Shown here: positions 47,047-59,553 of the stretch, piece after piece
Numbering within the stretch: position 1 is the stretch's first letter
Layout: each line of letters starts with the position of its first letter
From: Aegilops tauschii subsp. strangulata
Lineage: Eukaryota; Streptophyta; Magnoliopsida; Poales; Poaceae
Assembly (NCBI RefSeq): GCF_002575655.3
Contig: NC_053036.3
Coordinates: 197,874,788-197,938,787 of the forward strand
Length of the DNA: 64,000 nucleotides
Reading direction: 5' to 3'
Position numbers and translations under genes: made by a program
The notes under the pieces: generated by a model
What the model was told of the DNA's origin: nothing
The model's input: the letters and a program-made list of their open reading frames with translations, nothing else
The model's database searches: none

Positions 47047-47416
47047 ATGCATGAGGAGCTTTTCGCACGTCGCGCCGATTCCGGTGATGCTTCTAGTCTA
47101 CGAGCACGGAGCGCAGGCCACCTGAGAGGCTGAGAGCACCACAGGAAGATCTGCAGTTTCATTTTTCTTTTGGGAAAGAGATGTGTACTGCGATGTCAGC
47201 TGACTTTGAAATCGTGAGTTATATTGTTTTTCTGTTATTAGAGTTAACTGTACCTTCTACAGGGAGAAAATTACACATTCCGATCCTCCAACTTGATGGC
47301 GCGTATCACAACCGTCTCCGAAAATACATAGTAACATGTACGGTCCTGTGTACTCTGGAGCGTAGCGGTGCTGCCACGTGCGCCTTCCACACCTGCGTCC
47401 AATGCACATTTTGAAA

Positions 47417-48296
47417 TGACACAATAGACCAGTACACACGTACATAACGCATCGTTGTTTCCTCTCATCCGTGGCGGTTGGAACCCTAGCCGCCGCCAGG
47501 GGAGACCGATCTTCCAACACCGTTCTCCGGCGGCTCCCCTCCGCCGGTGACCTCGATCGTCGGTGATGAAGGGGGTCGTCGAGTCCACGTGTGTTGATCG
47601 TTTTTAGTCCTTCGTAGTCTAGGTTTTTAGATTGTTCATCGTCTTTGCTTCGGCGGCGACGATGACATAGTTGAATAAAGATTCTTCGGATCCTTCCCTG
47701 ATGAGGCCATCGGTCCTATGGTTGGGGATGGATTTGGAAACCAGTCTGCTCAAGTAAGGATGGCGTGGCGGCGGCGGAATCCTCATGGTGGGCCTATGTC
47801 CTCGGGCTCCGCCGTTGTGACGACGTTTGCTCCAGTGTCGACGTGGAGCTTGGGAGGTAGTCCAGGAGCGGGTGCAGATTGTGGTCTGTATCGACGACAT
47901 CTGGAAGACGGAGCATGTGTTGGGCTCGTGGTTCGTGGATGGCAGGTATGGTTTCGGCGTTTTAGTCATGGTGGGGTGCCAGATCTGGAGTTCGATGGCG
48001 TGTCCGGGGTGTTGCCCCGGTCTGATTCGTTCAACAGCAAGGGCTTTACTTTTGGTGAGCCACCTTGGAGGTCCGCCAAGCTGCATATCAGGGATGGAGC
48101 CGCATCGAGCTCGGGTGAGGAGGTGATTCGTCATTCTTTTCTTCGGTGGCTGCTGTGGTGGTGCCGGAGGCAGGTGACGAGCGTGGTGTCAAGCTCGGAG
48201 ATGTTTTGCTATCTTTTCAGTTTTGTCATGTCGGCCTTTACGTGACTTATACTTTGTTCTTTATAATATGAATGAGACACGTATTACCATGCAAAA
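47417..48296 (+). mobile_element. Non-LTR retroposon (LINE/SINE-like) with perfect 16-bp target-site duplication
   Basis: AATGCACATTTTGAAA occurs at 47401-47416 and 48297-48312, directly flanking 880 bp. The body has GGAACCCTAGCCGCCGCC near its 5' end and an AT-rich 3' end (TTTATAATATGAATG) finishing CATGCAAAA. A long perfect duplication with an A-ending tail is the hallmark of target-primed reverse transcription. The 175- and 171-codon frames inside (47718-48245 and the opposite strand) lack any known domain, and no reverse transcriptase is present. Confidence 0.8.
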
Positions 48297-48312
48297 AATG
48301 CACATTTTGAAA

Positions 48313-48887
48313 AAGCCCCCTTTATTTTTTTATAATCCCGTCACGCATCCATGGCAGCTGAACAACCGTACCTTTGCGATACGACCCCCGTTGACATCCC
48401 AAATTCATTCGAGCCCCATGCCACCCAAACACATCTTCCGTCTTCCTCGAGGACTACGACGTCCCTTGACAATGCGATGTGATCGTTATTGTGGAGTAGA
48501 CCGAAGAGGCTCTCGCGTGGCCGATCTAGCGCGGTCGGCCACGGCATTGTCGTCGTCCGCACTCAGCTCGTGATAGGGCATATGATGGGCGGAGGGTGGC
48601 CCCCTCCCACAATACAATAAGAACCCCTCGACAACAAAATCACTACATTTGATTGTTTTGGTACTCAATTATGAGCAATTGGATTGTGTTCCGACACTTT
48701 TTTTACTAGAATTCAAGTTCAATTCGAGCTCGTTTGCCTACTGTTTAATCAGAATAGTAGGGTTTCAGTTGACTGTGTTAAAGCTTTGTATTTTGCTCGT
48801 TTGGCAGATGAATGCAGTGAGTACTACACTGCAGAGTTTGTGCATGACGATTTTTCTTTTTTTGGTAATGGAGCGAATGGGTCTTAT
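48313..48887. other. Spacer between retroposon and Athila LTR
   Basis: No gene or repeat recognised. Frames of 60-116 codons are without motifs. Confidence 0.4.
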
Positions 48888-49350
48888 TGATATGTCTCCA
48901 TCGTATCTATAATTTTTGATTGTTCCAAGCTAATATTCTACAACTTTTACATACTTTTGGCAACTTTTTATACTATTTTTGGGACTAACATATTGATCCA
49001 ATGTCCAGTGCCAGTTCCTGTTTGTTGCATGCTTTTTTTGTTTCGCAGTAAATCCATATCAAACGGAGTCCAAACGGGATAAAAACTTACGGAGATTATT
49101 TTTGGAATATATGTGATTTTTGGGAAAAAGAATCAACGTGAGACGATGCTCGAGGGGCCCACAAGGGTGGAGGGCGCGCCCCCTGACCTTGCGGCCACCC
49201 CGTAAGGCGGTTGGTGCCCTTCTTTCGCCGCAAGAAAGCTAATATCTGGATAGAAATCGTGTTAAAATTCAGCCCAATCGGAGTTACGGATCTCCGAAAA
49301 TTTAAGAAACGGTGAAAGGACAGAATCTGGGAAGGTAGAAACAGATGGAA

Positions 49351-49351
<1 letters not shown>

Positions 49352-49399
<48 letters not shown>
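49352..49399 (+). repeat. AG dinucleotide microsatellite
   Basis: About 24 uninterrupted AG units inside the Athila LTR. Long pure runs like this are length-variable in grasses. Confidence 0.97.
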
Positions 49400-49402
<3 letters not shown>

Positions 49403-50133
49403 AATCTCGGAGGGGCTCCTGCCCCTCCGCCGCCATGGAAGCCAAGGACCAGAGGGGAAACCCTTCTCCCATCTAGGGGGGAGGCCAAGGAAGAAGAAGG
49501 AGAATGGGACTCTCTCCCCCTCTCTCCCGGTGGCGCCGGAACATCGCCGGGGCCATCATCGCGACAACGATCTACACCAACAACTTCACCGCCGTCATCA
49601 CCAACTCTTCCCCCCTCTATGCAGCGGTGTAACCCCTCTTTTACCCGCTGTAATCTCTACTTAAACATGGTGCTCAACGCTATATATTATTCCCCAATGA
49701 CGTATGGCTATCCTATGATGTTTGAGTAGATCCATTTTGTCCTATGGGTTAATTGATGATCGTGATTGGTTTGAGTTGCATGTTTTATTATTGGTGTTGT
49801 CCTATGGTGCTCTCCATGTCGCGCAAGCGTGAGGGATCCCCGCTGTAGGGTTTGCAATATGTTCATGATTTTCTTATGGTCGGTGGCGTGAGTAATAGAA
49901 GCACAGACCCGAGTAAGTAGGTTGTTTGTGTATAGGAATAAAGATGACTTGATACTTTAATGCTATGGTTGGGTTTTACCTTAATGATCTTTAGTAGTTG
50001 CGGATGCTTGCTAGAGTTCCAATCATAAGTGCATATGATCCAAGAAGAGAAAGTATGTTAGCTTATGCATCTCCCACATATAAAATTGCAATAATGATTA
50101 CCGGTCTAACTTATCGATTGCCTAGGGACAAAT

Positions 50134-51842
50134 TGTTGGAAATATGCCCTAGAGGCAATAATAAATGGTTATTATTATATTTCTTTGTTCATGATAATTG
50201 TCTATTGTTCATGCTATAATTGTGTTATCCGGAAATCGTAATGCATGTGTGAATACATAGACCACAACGTGTCCCTAGTAAGCCTCTAGTTGACTAGCTC
50301 GTTGATCAACAGATAGTCATGGTTTCCTGACTATGGACATTGGATGTCATTGATAACGGGATCACATCATTAGGAGAATGATGTGATGGACAAGACCCAA
50401 TCCTAAGCATAGGTCAAAGATCGTGTAGTTCGTTTGCTAGAGCTTTTCAAATGTCAAGTATCTTCTCCTTAGACCATGAGATCGTGCAACTCCCGGATAC
50501 CGTAGGAGTACTTTGGGTGTGCCAAACGTCACAACGTAACTGGGTGACTATAAAGGTACACTACGGGTATCTCCGAAAGTGTCTGTTGGGTTGGCACGGA
50601 TCGAGACTGGGATTTGTCACTCCGTATGACGGAGAGGTATCTCTGGGCCCACTCGGTAATGCATCATCATAATGAGCTCAATGTGACTAAGGCGTTAGTC
50701 ACGGGATCATGCATTGCGGTACGAGTAAAGAGACTTGCCGGTAACGAGATTGAACAAGGTATTGGGATACCGACGATCGAATCTCGGGCAAGTAACATAC
50801 CGATTGACAAAGGGAATTGTATACGGGATTGATTGAATCCTCGACATCGTGGTTCATCCGATGAGATCATCGTGGAACATGTGGGAGCCAACATGGGTAT
50901 CCAGATCCCGCTGTTGGTTATTGACCGGAGAGGCGTCTCGGTCATGTCTGCATGTCTCCCGAACCCGTAGGGTCTACACACTTAAGGTTCGGTGACGCTA
51001 GGGTTGTAGAGATATGAGTATGCGGAAACCCGAAAGTTGTTCGGAGTCCCGGATGAGATCCCGGACGTCACGAGGAGTTCCGGAATGGTCCGGAGGTGAA
51101 GAATTATATATAGGAAGTCAAGTTTCGGCCACTGGGAAAGTTTCGGGGGTCACCGGTATTGTACCGAGACCACCGAAAGGGTCCCAGGGGTCCACCGGGT
51201 GGGGCCACCTATCCCGGAGGGCTCCATGGGCTGAAGTGGGAAGGGAACCAGCCCTTAGTGGGCTGGGGCGCCCCCCATGGGCCTCCCCCCTGCGCCTAGG
51301 GTTGGAAACCCTAGGGTGGGGGGCGCCCCACTTGCCTTGGGGGGCAAGTCCCCCCCCCCCCCGGCCGCCGCCCCCCATGTAGATGGGGCTTGGCCGGCGC
51401 CCCCCTCCCAAGGGGGGCTATATAAAGGGGGGAGGGAGGGCACCAACACAACATCCTTGGGCGCCTCCCTCCTCCCCTGCAACACCTCTCCCTCTCGCAG
51501 AAGCTCGGCGAAGCCCTGCCGAGACCCCGCTACATCCACCACCACGCCGTCGTGCTGCTGGATCTCCATCAACCTCTCCTTCCCCCTTGCTGGATCAAAA
51601 AGGAAGAGACGTCGCTGCTCTGTACGTGTGTTGAACGCGGAGGTGCTGTCCGTTCGGCACTCGGTCATCGGTGATTTGGATCACGGCGAGTACGACTCCA
51701 TCAACCCCGTTCATTGGAACGCTTCCGCTCGCGATCTACAAGGGTATGTAGATGCACTCCTTTCCCCTCGTTGCTAGTATACCCCATAGATGGATCTTGG
51801 TGAGCGTAGGAAAATTTTAAAATTCTGCTACGATCCCCAACA
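50134..51842 (+). repeat. BARE/WIS 5' LTR
   Basis: 1709 bp with TATATAAA at 51419-51426 as core promoter. A C-rich tract at 51352-51362 differs in length from the 3' LTR. Confidence 0.94.
51419..51426 (+). promoter_or_regulatory. TATA box of the BARE/WIS 5' LTR
   Basis: TATATAAA followed by GGGGGGAGGGAGGG. It is the best TATA match among the Copia LTRs in the window and is conserved at 58401-58408 in the 3' LTR. Confidence 0.7.
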
Positions 51843-51843
51843 G

Positions 51844-51858
51844 TGGCATCATGAGCCA
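51844..51858 (+). other. Primer-binding site of the BARE/WIS element
   Basis: TGGCATCATGAGCC, one base after the LTR; a variant of the initiator-methionine tRNA complement. Confidence 0.7.
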
Positions 51859-53138
51859 GGCCTATGTGTAGTTACTATGCACGAGTAGAACACAAAGCAG
51901 TTGTGGGCGTAGATGTTGCCAATTCTTCTTGCCGCTACTAGTCTTATCTTGTTTCGGCGGCATTGTGGGATGAAGCGGCCCGGACCGACCTTACACGTAC
52001 GCTTACGTGAGACAGGTTCCACCGACTGACATGCACTAGTTGCATAAGGTGGCTAGCGGGTGTCTGTCTCTCCCACTTTAGTCGGAACGGATTCGATGAA
52101 AAGGGTCCTTATGAAGGGTAAATAGAAATTGGCATATCACGTTGTGGTCATACGTAGGTAAGAAACGTTCTTGCTAGAAACCTACAAGCCACGTAAAAAC
52201 TTGCAACAACAATTAGAGGACGTCTAACTTGTTTTTGCAGCATGTGCTATGTGATGTGATATGGCCAGAAGATGTGATGAATGATGTATGTGATGTATGA
52301 GATTGATCATATTCTTGTAATAGGAATCACGACTTGCATGTCGATGAGTATGACAACCGGCAGGAGCCATAGGAGTTGTCTTTATTTTTTTGTATGACCT
52401 GCGTGTCATTGAATAACGCCATGTAAATTACTTTACTTTATTGCTAAACGCGTTAGCCATGTAAGTAGAAGTAATCGTTGGCGTGACAAATTCATGAAGA
52501 CACAATGATGGAGATCATGGTGCCATGCCGGTGACGAAGATGATCATGGTGCCCCGAAGATGGAGATCAAAGGAGCAAAATGATATTGGCCATATCATGT
52601 CACTATTTGATTGCATGTGATGTTTATCATGTTTTTGCATCTTATTTGCTTAGAACGACGGTAGTAAGTAAGATGATCCCTTATGATAATTTCAAGAAAG
52701 TGTTCCCCCTAACTATGCACCGTTGCGAAGGTTCGTTGTTTCGAAGCACCACGTGATGATCGGGTGTGATAGATTCTAACGTTCGCATACAACGGGTGTT
52801 GACGAGCCTAGCATGTACAGACATGGCCTCGGAACACACGCAATACACTTAGGTTGACTTGACGAGCCTAGCATGTACAGACATGGCCTCGGAACACGGA
52901 GGACCGAAAGGTCGAGCATGAGTCGTATAGAAGATACGATCAACATGGAGATGTTCACCGATCTTGACTAGTCCGTCTCACGTGATGATCGGACACGGCC
53001 TAGTTAACTCGGATCATGTTTCACTTAGATGACTAGAGGGATGTCTATCTGAGTGGGAGTTCATTGAATAATTTGATTATATGAACTCAATTATCATGAA
53101 CTTAGTCTAAAATCTTTACAATATGTCTTGTAGATCAA
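51859..53138 (+). other. BARE/WIS leader with a 60-bp tandem duplication
   Basis: Non-coding leader of about 1.28 kb. GACGAGCCTAGCATGTACAG begins at 52801 and again at 52861; the following bases are also repeated up to GGAACAC. The Angela-2 leader has a single copy of the related sequence (near 8530). Confidence 0.8.
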
Positions 53139-56100
53139 ATGGCCCACGTTGTCCTCAACTTCAACGCGTTCCTAGAGAAAACCAAGCTGAAAGATGATGG
53201 CAGCAACTATACGGACTGGGTCCGGAACCTGAGGATCATCCTCATAGCTGCCAAGAAAGATTATGTCCTAGAAGCACCGCTAGGTGAAGCACCAATCCCA
53301 GAGAACCAAGACGTTATGAACGCTTGGCAATCACGTGCTGATGATTACTCCCTCGTTCAGTGCGGCATGCTTTATAGCTTAGAACCGGGTCTCCAAAAGC
53401 GTTTTGAGAAACACGGAGCATATGAGATGTTCGAAGAGCTGAAAATGGTTTTCCAAGCTCATGCCCGGGTCGAGAGATATGAAGTCTCTGACAAGTTCTT
53501 CAGCTGTAAAATGGAGAATAGTTCTATTAATGAGCACATACTCAGAATGTCTGGGTTACACAACCGCTTGTCTCAGCTGGCAGTTAATCTCCCGGATGAC
53601 GCGGTCATTGACAGAATCCTTCAGTCGCTTCCACCAAGCTACAAGAGCTTTGTGATGAACTTCAATATGCAGGGGATGGAAAAGACCATTCCTGAGGTAT
53701 ATTCGATGCTGAAATCAGCGGAGGTGGAGATCAGAAAAGAACATCAAGTGTTGATGGTGAATAAAACCACTAAGTTCAAGAAGGGCAAGGGTAAGAAGAA
53801 CTTCAAGAAGGACGGCAAGGGAGTTGCCGCGCCCGGTAAGCCAGTTGCCGGGAAGAAGCCAAGGAATGGACCCAAGCCTGAGACTGAGTGCTTTTATTGC
53901 AAGGGAAGTGGTCACTGGAAGCGAAACTGCCCCAAATACTTAGCGGACAAGAAGGCCGGCAACACCAAAGGTATATGTGATATACATGTAATTGATGTGT
54001 ACCTTACCAGTACTCGTAGTAGCTCCTGGGTATTTGATACCGGTGCGGTTGCTCATATTTGTAACTCAAAACAGGAACTACGGAATAAACGGAGACTGGC
54101 GAAGGACGAGGTGACGATGCGCGTCGGGAATGGTTCCAAGGTTGATGTGATCGCCGTCGGCACGCTACCTCTGCATCTACCTATGGGATTAGTTTTAAAC
54201 CTCAATAATTGTTATTTAGTGCCAGCTTTGAGCATGAACATTGTATCTGGATCTCGTTTAATTCGAGATGGCTACTCATTTAAATCCGAGAATAATGGTT
54301 GTTCTATTTATTTGAGAGATATATTTTATGGTCATGCCCCGCTGGTCAATGGTTTATTCTTGATGAATCTCGAACGTGATGTTACACATATTCATAGTGT
54401 GAATACCAAAATATGTAAAGTTGATAACGATAGTCCCACATACTTGTGGCACTGCCGCCTTGGTCACATTGATGTCAAGCGCATGAAGAAGCTCCATGCA
54501 GATGGACTTTTGGAGTCTCTTGATTACGAATCATTTGACACGTGCGAACCATGCCTCATGGGTAAGATGACCAAGACTCCGTTCTCCGGAACAATGGAGC
54601 GAGCAACCAACTTATTGGAAATCATACATACCGATGTGTGCGGTCCAATGAGTGTTGAGGCTCGCGGAGGATATCGTTATGTTCTCACTCTCACTGATGA
54701 TTTAAGTAGATATGGGTATGTCTACCTAATGAAACACAAGTCTGAAACCTTTGAAAAGTTCAAGGAATTTCAGAGTGAGGTTGAGAATCAACGTGACAGA
54801 AAAATAAAATTCTTACGATCAGATCGTGGTGGAGAATATTTAAGTCATGAATTTGGTGCGCACTTAAGGAAATGTGGAATCGTTTCACAACTCACGCCGC
54901 CTGGAACACCTCAGCGAAACGGTGTGTCCGAACGTCGTAATCGCACTCTATTGGATATGGTGCGATCTATGATGTCTCTTACCGATTTACCGCTCTCATT
55001 CTGGGGCTATGCTTTAGAGACTGCCGCATTCACTTTAAATAGGGCTCCGTCGAAATCCGTTGAGATGACACCGTATGAATTATGGTTTGGGAAGAAACCT
55101 AAGCTGTCGTTTCTAAAAGTTTGGGGGTGCGATGCTTATGTCAAGAAACTTCAACCTGAAAAGCTCGAACCCAAGTCGGAAAAATGCGTCTTCATAGGAT
55201 ACCCTAAGGAAACTATTGGGTATACCTTCTACCTCAGATCCGAAGGCAAGATCTTCGTTGCCATGAACGGGTCCTTTCTGGAGAAAGAGTTTCTCTCGAA
55301 AGAATTGAGTGGGAGGAAAGTGGAACCTGATGAGGTGATAGTCACCCCTTCCGAACCGGAAAGTAGCACAGCGCGGGAAGATGTTCCTGTGGTGCCTACA
55401 CCGACTGGGGAGGAAGTTAATGATGATGATCATGAAGCTTCGGATCAAGTTACTGCTGAACTTCGTAGGTCCACAAGGACACGTTCCGCACCAGAGTGGT
55501 ACGGCAACCCTGTCCTGGAAATCATGTTGTTAGACAATGGTGAACCTTCGAACTATGAAGAAGCGATGGCGGGCCCGGATTCCGACAAATGGCTAGAAGC
55601 CATGAAATCCGAGATAGGATCCATGTATGAAAACGAAGTATGGACTTTGACTGACTTGCCCGATGATCGGCGAGCCATAGAAAATAAATGGATCTTTAAG
55701 AAGAAGACAGACGCGGATGGTAATGTGACCATCTATAAGGCTCGACTTGTCGCTAAGGGTTATCGACAAGTTCAAGGGGTTGACTATGATGAGACTTTCT
55801 CACCCGTAGCGAAGCTGAAGTCCGTCCGAATCATGTTAGCAATTGCCGCATACTATGATTATGAGATATGGCAGATGGACGTCAAAACGGCATTCCTTAA
55901 CGGCTTCCTTAAGGAAGAATTGTATATGATGCAGCCGGAAGGTTTTGTCGATCCTAAGAATGCTAACAAAGTGTGCAAGCATCTCGGAGTTGGAACATTC
56001 GCTTTGATGAGATGATCAAAGCGTTTGGGTTTACACAGACTTATGGAGAAGCCTGTGTTTACAAGAAAGTGAGTGGGAGCTCTGTAGCATTTCTCTTATT

Positions 56101-57085
56101 ATATGTGGATGACATACTATTGATGGGAAATGATATAGAATTCTTGGAAAGTATAAAGGCCTATTTGAATAAGTGTTTTTCAATGAAGGACCTTGGAGAA
56201 GCTGCTTATATATTAGGCATCAAGATCTATAGAGATAGATCAAGACGCCTCATTGGTCTTTCACAGAGTACGTACCTTGACAAGATATTGAAGAAGTTCA
56301 ATATGGATCAGTCCAAGAAGGGGTTCTTGCCTGTATTGCAAGGTGTGCAATTGAGCACGGCTCAATGCCCGACCACGGCAGAAGATAGAGAAAAGATGAG
56401 TGTCATCCCCTATGCCTCGGCCATAGGGTCTATTATGTATGCCATGCTGTGTACCAGACCTGATGTAAACCTTGCCGTAAGTTTGGTAGGAAGGTACCAA
56501 AGTAATCCCGGCATGGAACACTGGACAGCGGTCAAGAATATCCTAAAGTACCTGAAGAGGACTAAGGATATGTTTCTCGTTTATGGAGGTGACGAAGAGC
56601 TCGTCGTAAAGGGTTACGTCGACGCTAGCTTCGACACAGATCTGGATGACTCGAAGTCACAAACCGGATACGTGTATATTTTGAATGGAGGAGCAGTAAG
56701 CTGGTGCAGTTGCAAGCAAAGCGTCGTGGCGGGATCTACATGTGAAGCGGAGTACATGGCAGCCTCGGAGGCAGCACAGGAAGCAGTCTGGATGAAGGAG
56801 TTCATTACCGATCTAGGGGTGATTCCCAATGCGTCGGGCCCGATGACTCTCTTCTGTGACAACACTGGAGCTATTGCCCTTGCGAAGGAGCCCAGGTTTC
56901 ACAGGAAGACCAGGCATATCAAGCGTCGCTTCAACTCCATTCATGAAAGTGTTCAAAATGGAGACATAGATATTTGTAAAGTACATACGGACCTGAATGT
57001 AGCAGATCTGTTGACTAAACCTCTCCCTAGAGCAAAACATGATCAACACCAGGACGCAATGGGTGTTCGATTCATCACAATGTAA
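53139..57085 (+). pseudogene. BARE/WIS gag-pol polyprotein, single 31-bp deletion in RT
   Basis: Start MAHVVLNFN at 53139. Order: Gag, CCHC knuckle CFYCKGSGHWKRNC, protease WVFDTGAV, integrase zinc finger (HCRLGH...CEPC) and D-D-E core, reverse transcriptase with YVDD, and RNase H ending with TAA at 57083-57085. The first frame is open to 56015. At about 55981 the sequence GTGCAAGC passes straight to ATCTCGG, whereas Angela-2 (11660-11690) has 31 more bases ending in a second GTGCAAGC. The loss removes the KLQRSIYGLV block of RT and shifts the frame. The downstream frame is open from 55973 to the end. All other catalytic motifs I checked are present, so one event separates this copy from an open frame. 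Confidence 0.94.
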
Positions 57086-57107
57086 CTAGATTATTGACTC
57101 TAGTGCA

Positions 57108-57117
57108 AGTGGGAGAC
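57108..57117 (+). other. Polypurine tract of the BARE/WIS element
   Basis: AGTGGGAGAC abutting the 3' LTR. Confidence 0.85.
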
Positions 57118-58827
57118 TGTTGGAAATATGCCCTAGAGGCAATAATAAATGGTTATTATTATATTTCTTTGTTCATGATAATTGTCTATTGTTCATGCTA
57201 TAATTGTGTTATCCGGAAATCGTAATGCATGTGTGAATACATAGACCACAACGTGTCCCTAGTAAGCCTCTAGTTGACTAGCTCGTTGATCAACAGATAG
57301 TCATGGTTTCCTGACTATGGACATTGGATGTCATTGATAACGGGATCACATCATTAGGAGAATGATGTGATGGACAAGACCCAATCCTAAGCATAGCTCA
57401 AAGATCGTGTAGTTCGTTTGCTAGAGCTTTTCAAATGTCAAGTATCTTCTCCTTAGACCATGAGATCGTGCAACTCCCGGATACCGTAGGAGTACATTGG
57501 GTGTGCCAAACGTCACAACGTAACTGGGTGACTATAAAGGTACACTACGGGTATCTCCGAAAGTGTCTGTTGGGTTGGCACGGATCGAGACTGGGATTTG
57601 TCACTCCGTATGACAGAGAGGTATCTCTGGGCCCACTCGGTAATGCATCATCATAATGAGCTCAATGTGACTAAGGCATTAGTCACGGGATCATGCATTG
57701 CGGTACGAGTAAAGAGACTTGACGGTAACGAGATTGAACAAGGTATTGGGATACCGACGATCGAATCTCAGGCAAGTAACATACCGATTGACAAAGGGAA
57801 TTGTATACGGGATTGATTGAATCCTCGACATCGTGGTTCATCCGATGAGATCATCGTGGAACATGTGGGAGCCAACATGGGTATCCAGATCCCGCTGTTG
57901 GTTATTGATCGGAGAGGCGTCTCGGTCATGTCTGCATGTCTCCCGAACCCGTAGGGTCTACACACTTAAGGTTCGGTGACGCTAGGGTTGTAGAGATATG
58001 AGTATGCGGAAACCCGAAAGTTGTTCGGAGTCCCGGATGAGATCCCGGATGTCACGAGGAGTTCCGGAATGGTCCGGAGGTGAAGAATTATATATAGGAA
58101 GTCAAGTTTCGGCCACCGGGAAAGTTTCGGGGGTCACCGGTATTGTACCGGGACCACCGAAAGGGTCCCGGGGGTCCACCGGGTGGGGCCACCTATCCCG
58201 GAGGGCTCCATGGGCTGAAGTGGGAAGGGAACCAGCCCTTAGTGGGCTGGGGCGCCCCCCATGGGCCTCCCCCCTGCGCCTAGGGTTGGAAACCCTAGGG
58301 TGGGGGGGTGCCCCACTTGCCTTGGGGGGCAAGTCCCCCCCCCCCTGGCCGCCGCCCCCCATGTAGATGGGGCTTGGCTGGTGCCCCCCTCCCAAGGGGG
58401 CCTATATAAAGGGGGGGAGGGAGGGCAACAACACAACAGCCTTGGGCGCCCCCCTCCTCCCCTGCAACACCTCTCCCTCTCGCAGAAGCTCGGCGAAGCC
58501 CTGCCGAGACCCCGCTACATCCACCACCACGCCGTCGTGCTGCTGGATCTCCATCAACCTCTCCTTCCCCCTTGCTGGATCAAGAAGGAGGAGGCGTCGC
58601 TGCTCCGTACGTGTGTTGAACGCGGAGGTGTCGTCCGTTCGGCACTCGGTCATCGGTGATTTGGATCACGGCGAGTACGACTCCATCAACCCCGTTCATT
58701 GGAACGCTTCCGCTCGCGATCTACAAGGGTATGTAGATGCACTCCTTTCCCCTCATTGCTAGTATACCCCATAGATGGATCTTGGTGAGCGTAGGAAAAT
58801 TTTAAAATTCTGCTACGATCCCCAACA
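57118..58827 (+). repeat. BARE/WIS 3' LTR
   Basis: 1710 bp; partner of 50134-51842. Confidence 0.94.
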
Positions 58828-59142
58828 CAAATAACTTTCTCGTGACAAAATGCTCTCTACTAAAACTAACTTAGTTGTGTCTTTATCTAAACTGCCCCTA
58901 GTTTTTATTTACGTGCTTTTTATTATCTTGCAAACCTATCCTATCACACCTACAAAGTACTTCTAGTTTCATACTTGTTTTAGCTAAAGCGAACGTTAAG
59001 CGTGCGTAGAGTTGTAAGTGGTCGATAGAACTTGAGGGAATATTTGTTCTACCTTTAGCTCCTCGTTGGGTTCGACACTCTTACTTATCGAAAGAGGCTA
59101 CAATTTATCCCCTATACTTTTGGGTTATCAAGACCTTTTTCT

Positions 59143-59161
59143 CATGCCGTTGCCGGGGAGC
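59143..59161 (+). other. Primer-binding region of the Athila element
   Basis: CATGCCGTTGCCGGGGAGC, 12 bases after the LTR end. Athila elements normally show TGGCGCCGTTGCCGGGGA, so the first bases here have diverged. Confidence 0.65.
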
Positions 59162-59254
59162 AATAGCGTGGGGTGAATATTCTCGCGTGTGCTAGTTTGC
59201 TTTATCACTAAGTAGATTTTATTTGCTGTTCTAAGTTGTTCTCTATCTTTAGTT

Positions 59255-59553
59255 ATGGATATGGTACACGAAATACCAAAGAAAATTAGGTGTACTTGCT
59301 ACTCATGGAGATGGGGAACCTCCTAAAACCCTCGATGCTTGTTATGTGAAATATATTATGCACTACTTTGATAATCCTGAGAAAACCCCATTCAACTATA
59401 TAGTGGGAGTAACGTTGGATCAACGTGAATAATTTAGGGATTGGCGCTTGATTAAAAAAGGGGAACTATTATGGGATCAAATTTATATGTTGCGTTGGTA
59501 TGCTCGGCAACTATGCTTGAGATATGATTATACTTGTTGCTCTAGGATGAAGG
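59255..59553 (+). pseudogene. Athila gag start, truncated and damaged
   Basis: A candidate ATG at 59255 opens a short frame. The conserved-looking continuation (YIVGVTLDQRE, then FRDWRLIKKGELLWDQ, then YDYTCCSRMK) lies in another frame and has a TAA at 59430-59432. It ends where the reverse Angela begins at 59554. I assign it to the first open region of Athila by position after the primer-binding site and by recognition of the phrase. It cannot encode a product here. Confidence 0.6.

Larger units (their letters stand above)
50134..58827 (+). mobile_element. BARE/WIS-type Copia retrotransposon, complete
   Basis: 8694 bp, TGTTGGAAATATGCCC to CCCCAACA, with target duplication CAAAT. LTRs are 50134-51842 and 57118-58827. 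They differ at about 27 positions by eye (near 1.6 percent) plus small indels in the poly-C tract, an age class similar to Angela-1. The polyprotein frame is open except for one 31-bp deletion. Confidence 0.95.
48888..59130 (+). repeat. Athila 5' LTR, split by the BARE/WIS insertion
   Basis: Its own sequence is 48888-50133 plus 58833-59130, about 1.54 kb. CAAAT at the break is duplicated (50129-50133 and 58828-58832). No LTR partner is in the window. Confidence 0.82.
48888..59553 (+). mobile_element. Athila-lineage Ty3/Gypsy element, 5' part, carrying a nested Copia
   Basis: TGATATGTCTCCATCGTATC at 48888 starts an LTR of the kind found in Triticeae Athila elements. After removing 50134-58832 it continues to GGGTTATCA at 59130, then a primer-binding region (GCCGTTGCCGGGGAG), the usual Athila aspartate-tRNA type, and the start of gag. 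The element is cut at 59554 by a reverse Angela; the rest should lie beyond the window. Confidence 0.85.

Noticed and set aside
47718..48245. 175-codon frame as a host gene
   Set aside because: Lies wholly inside a retroposon bounded by a 16-bp target duplication and has no recognised domain.
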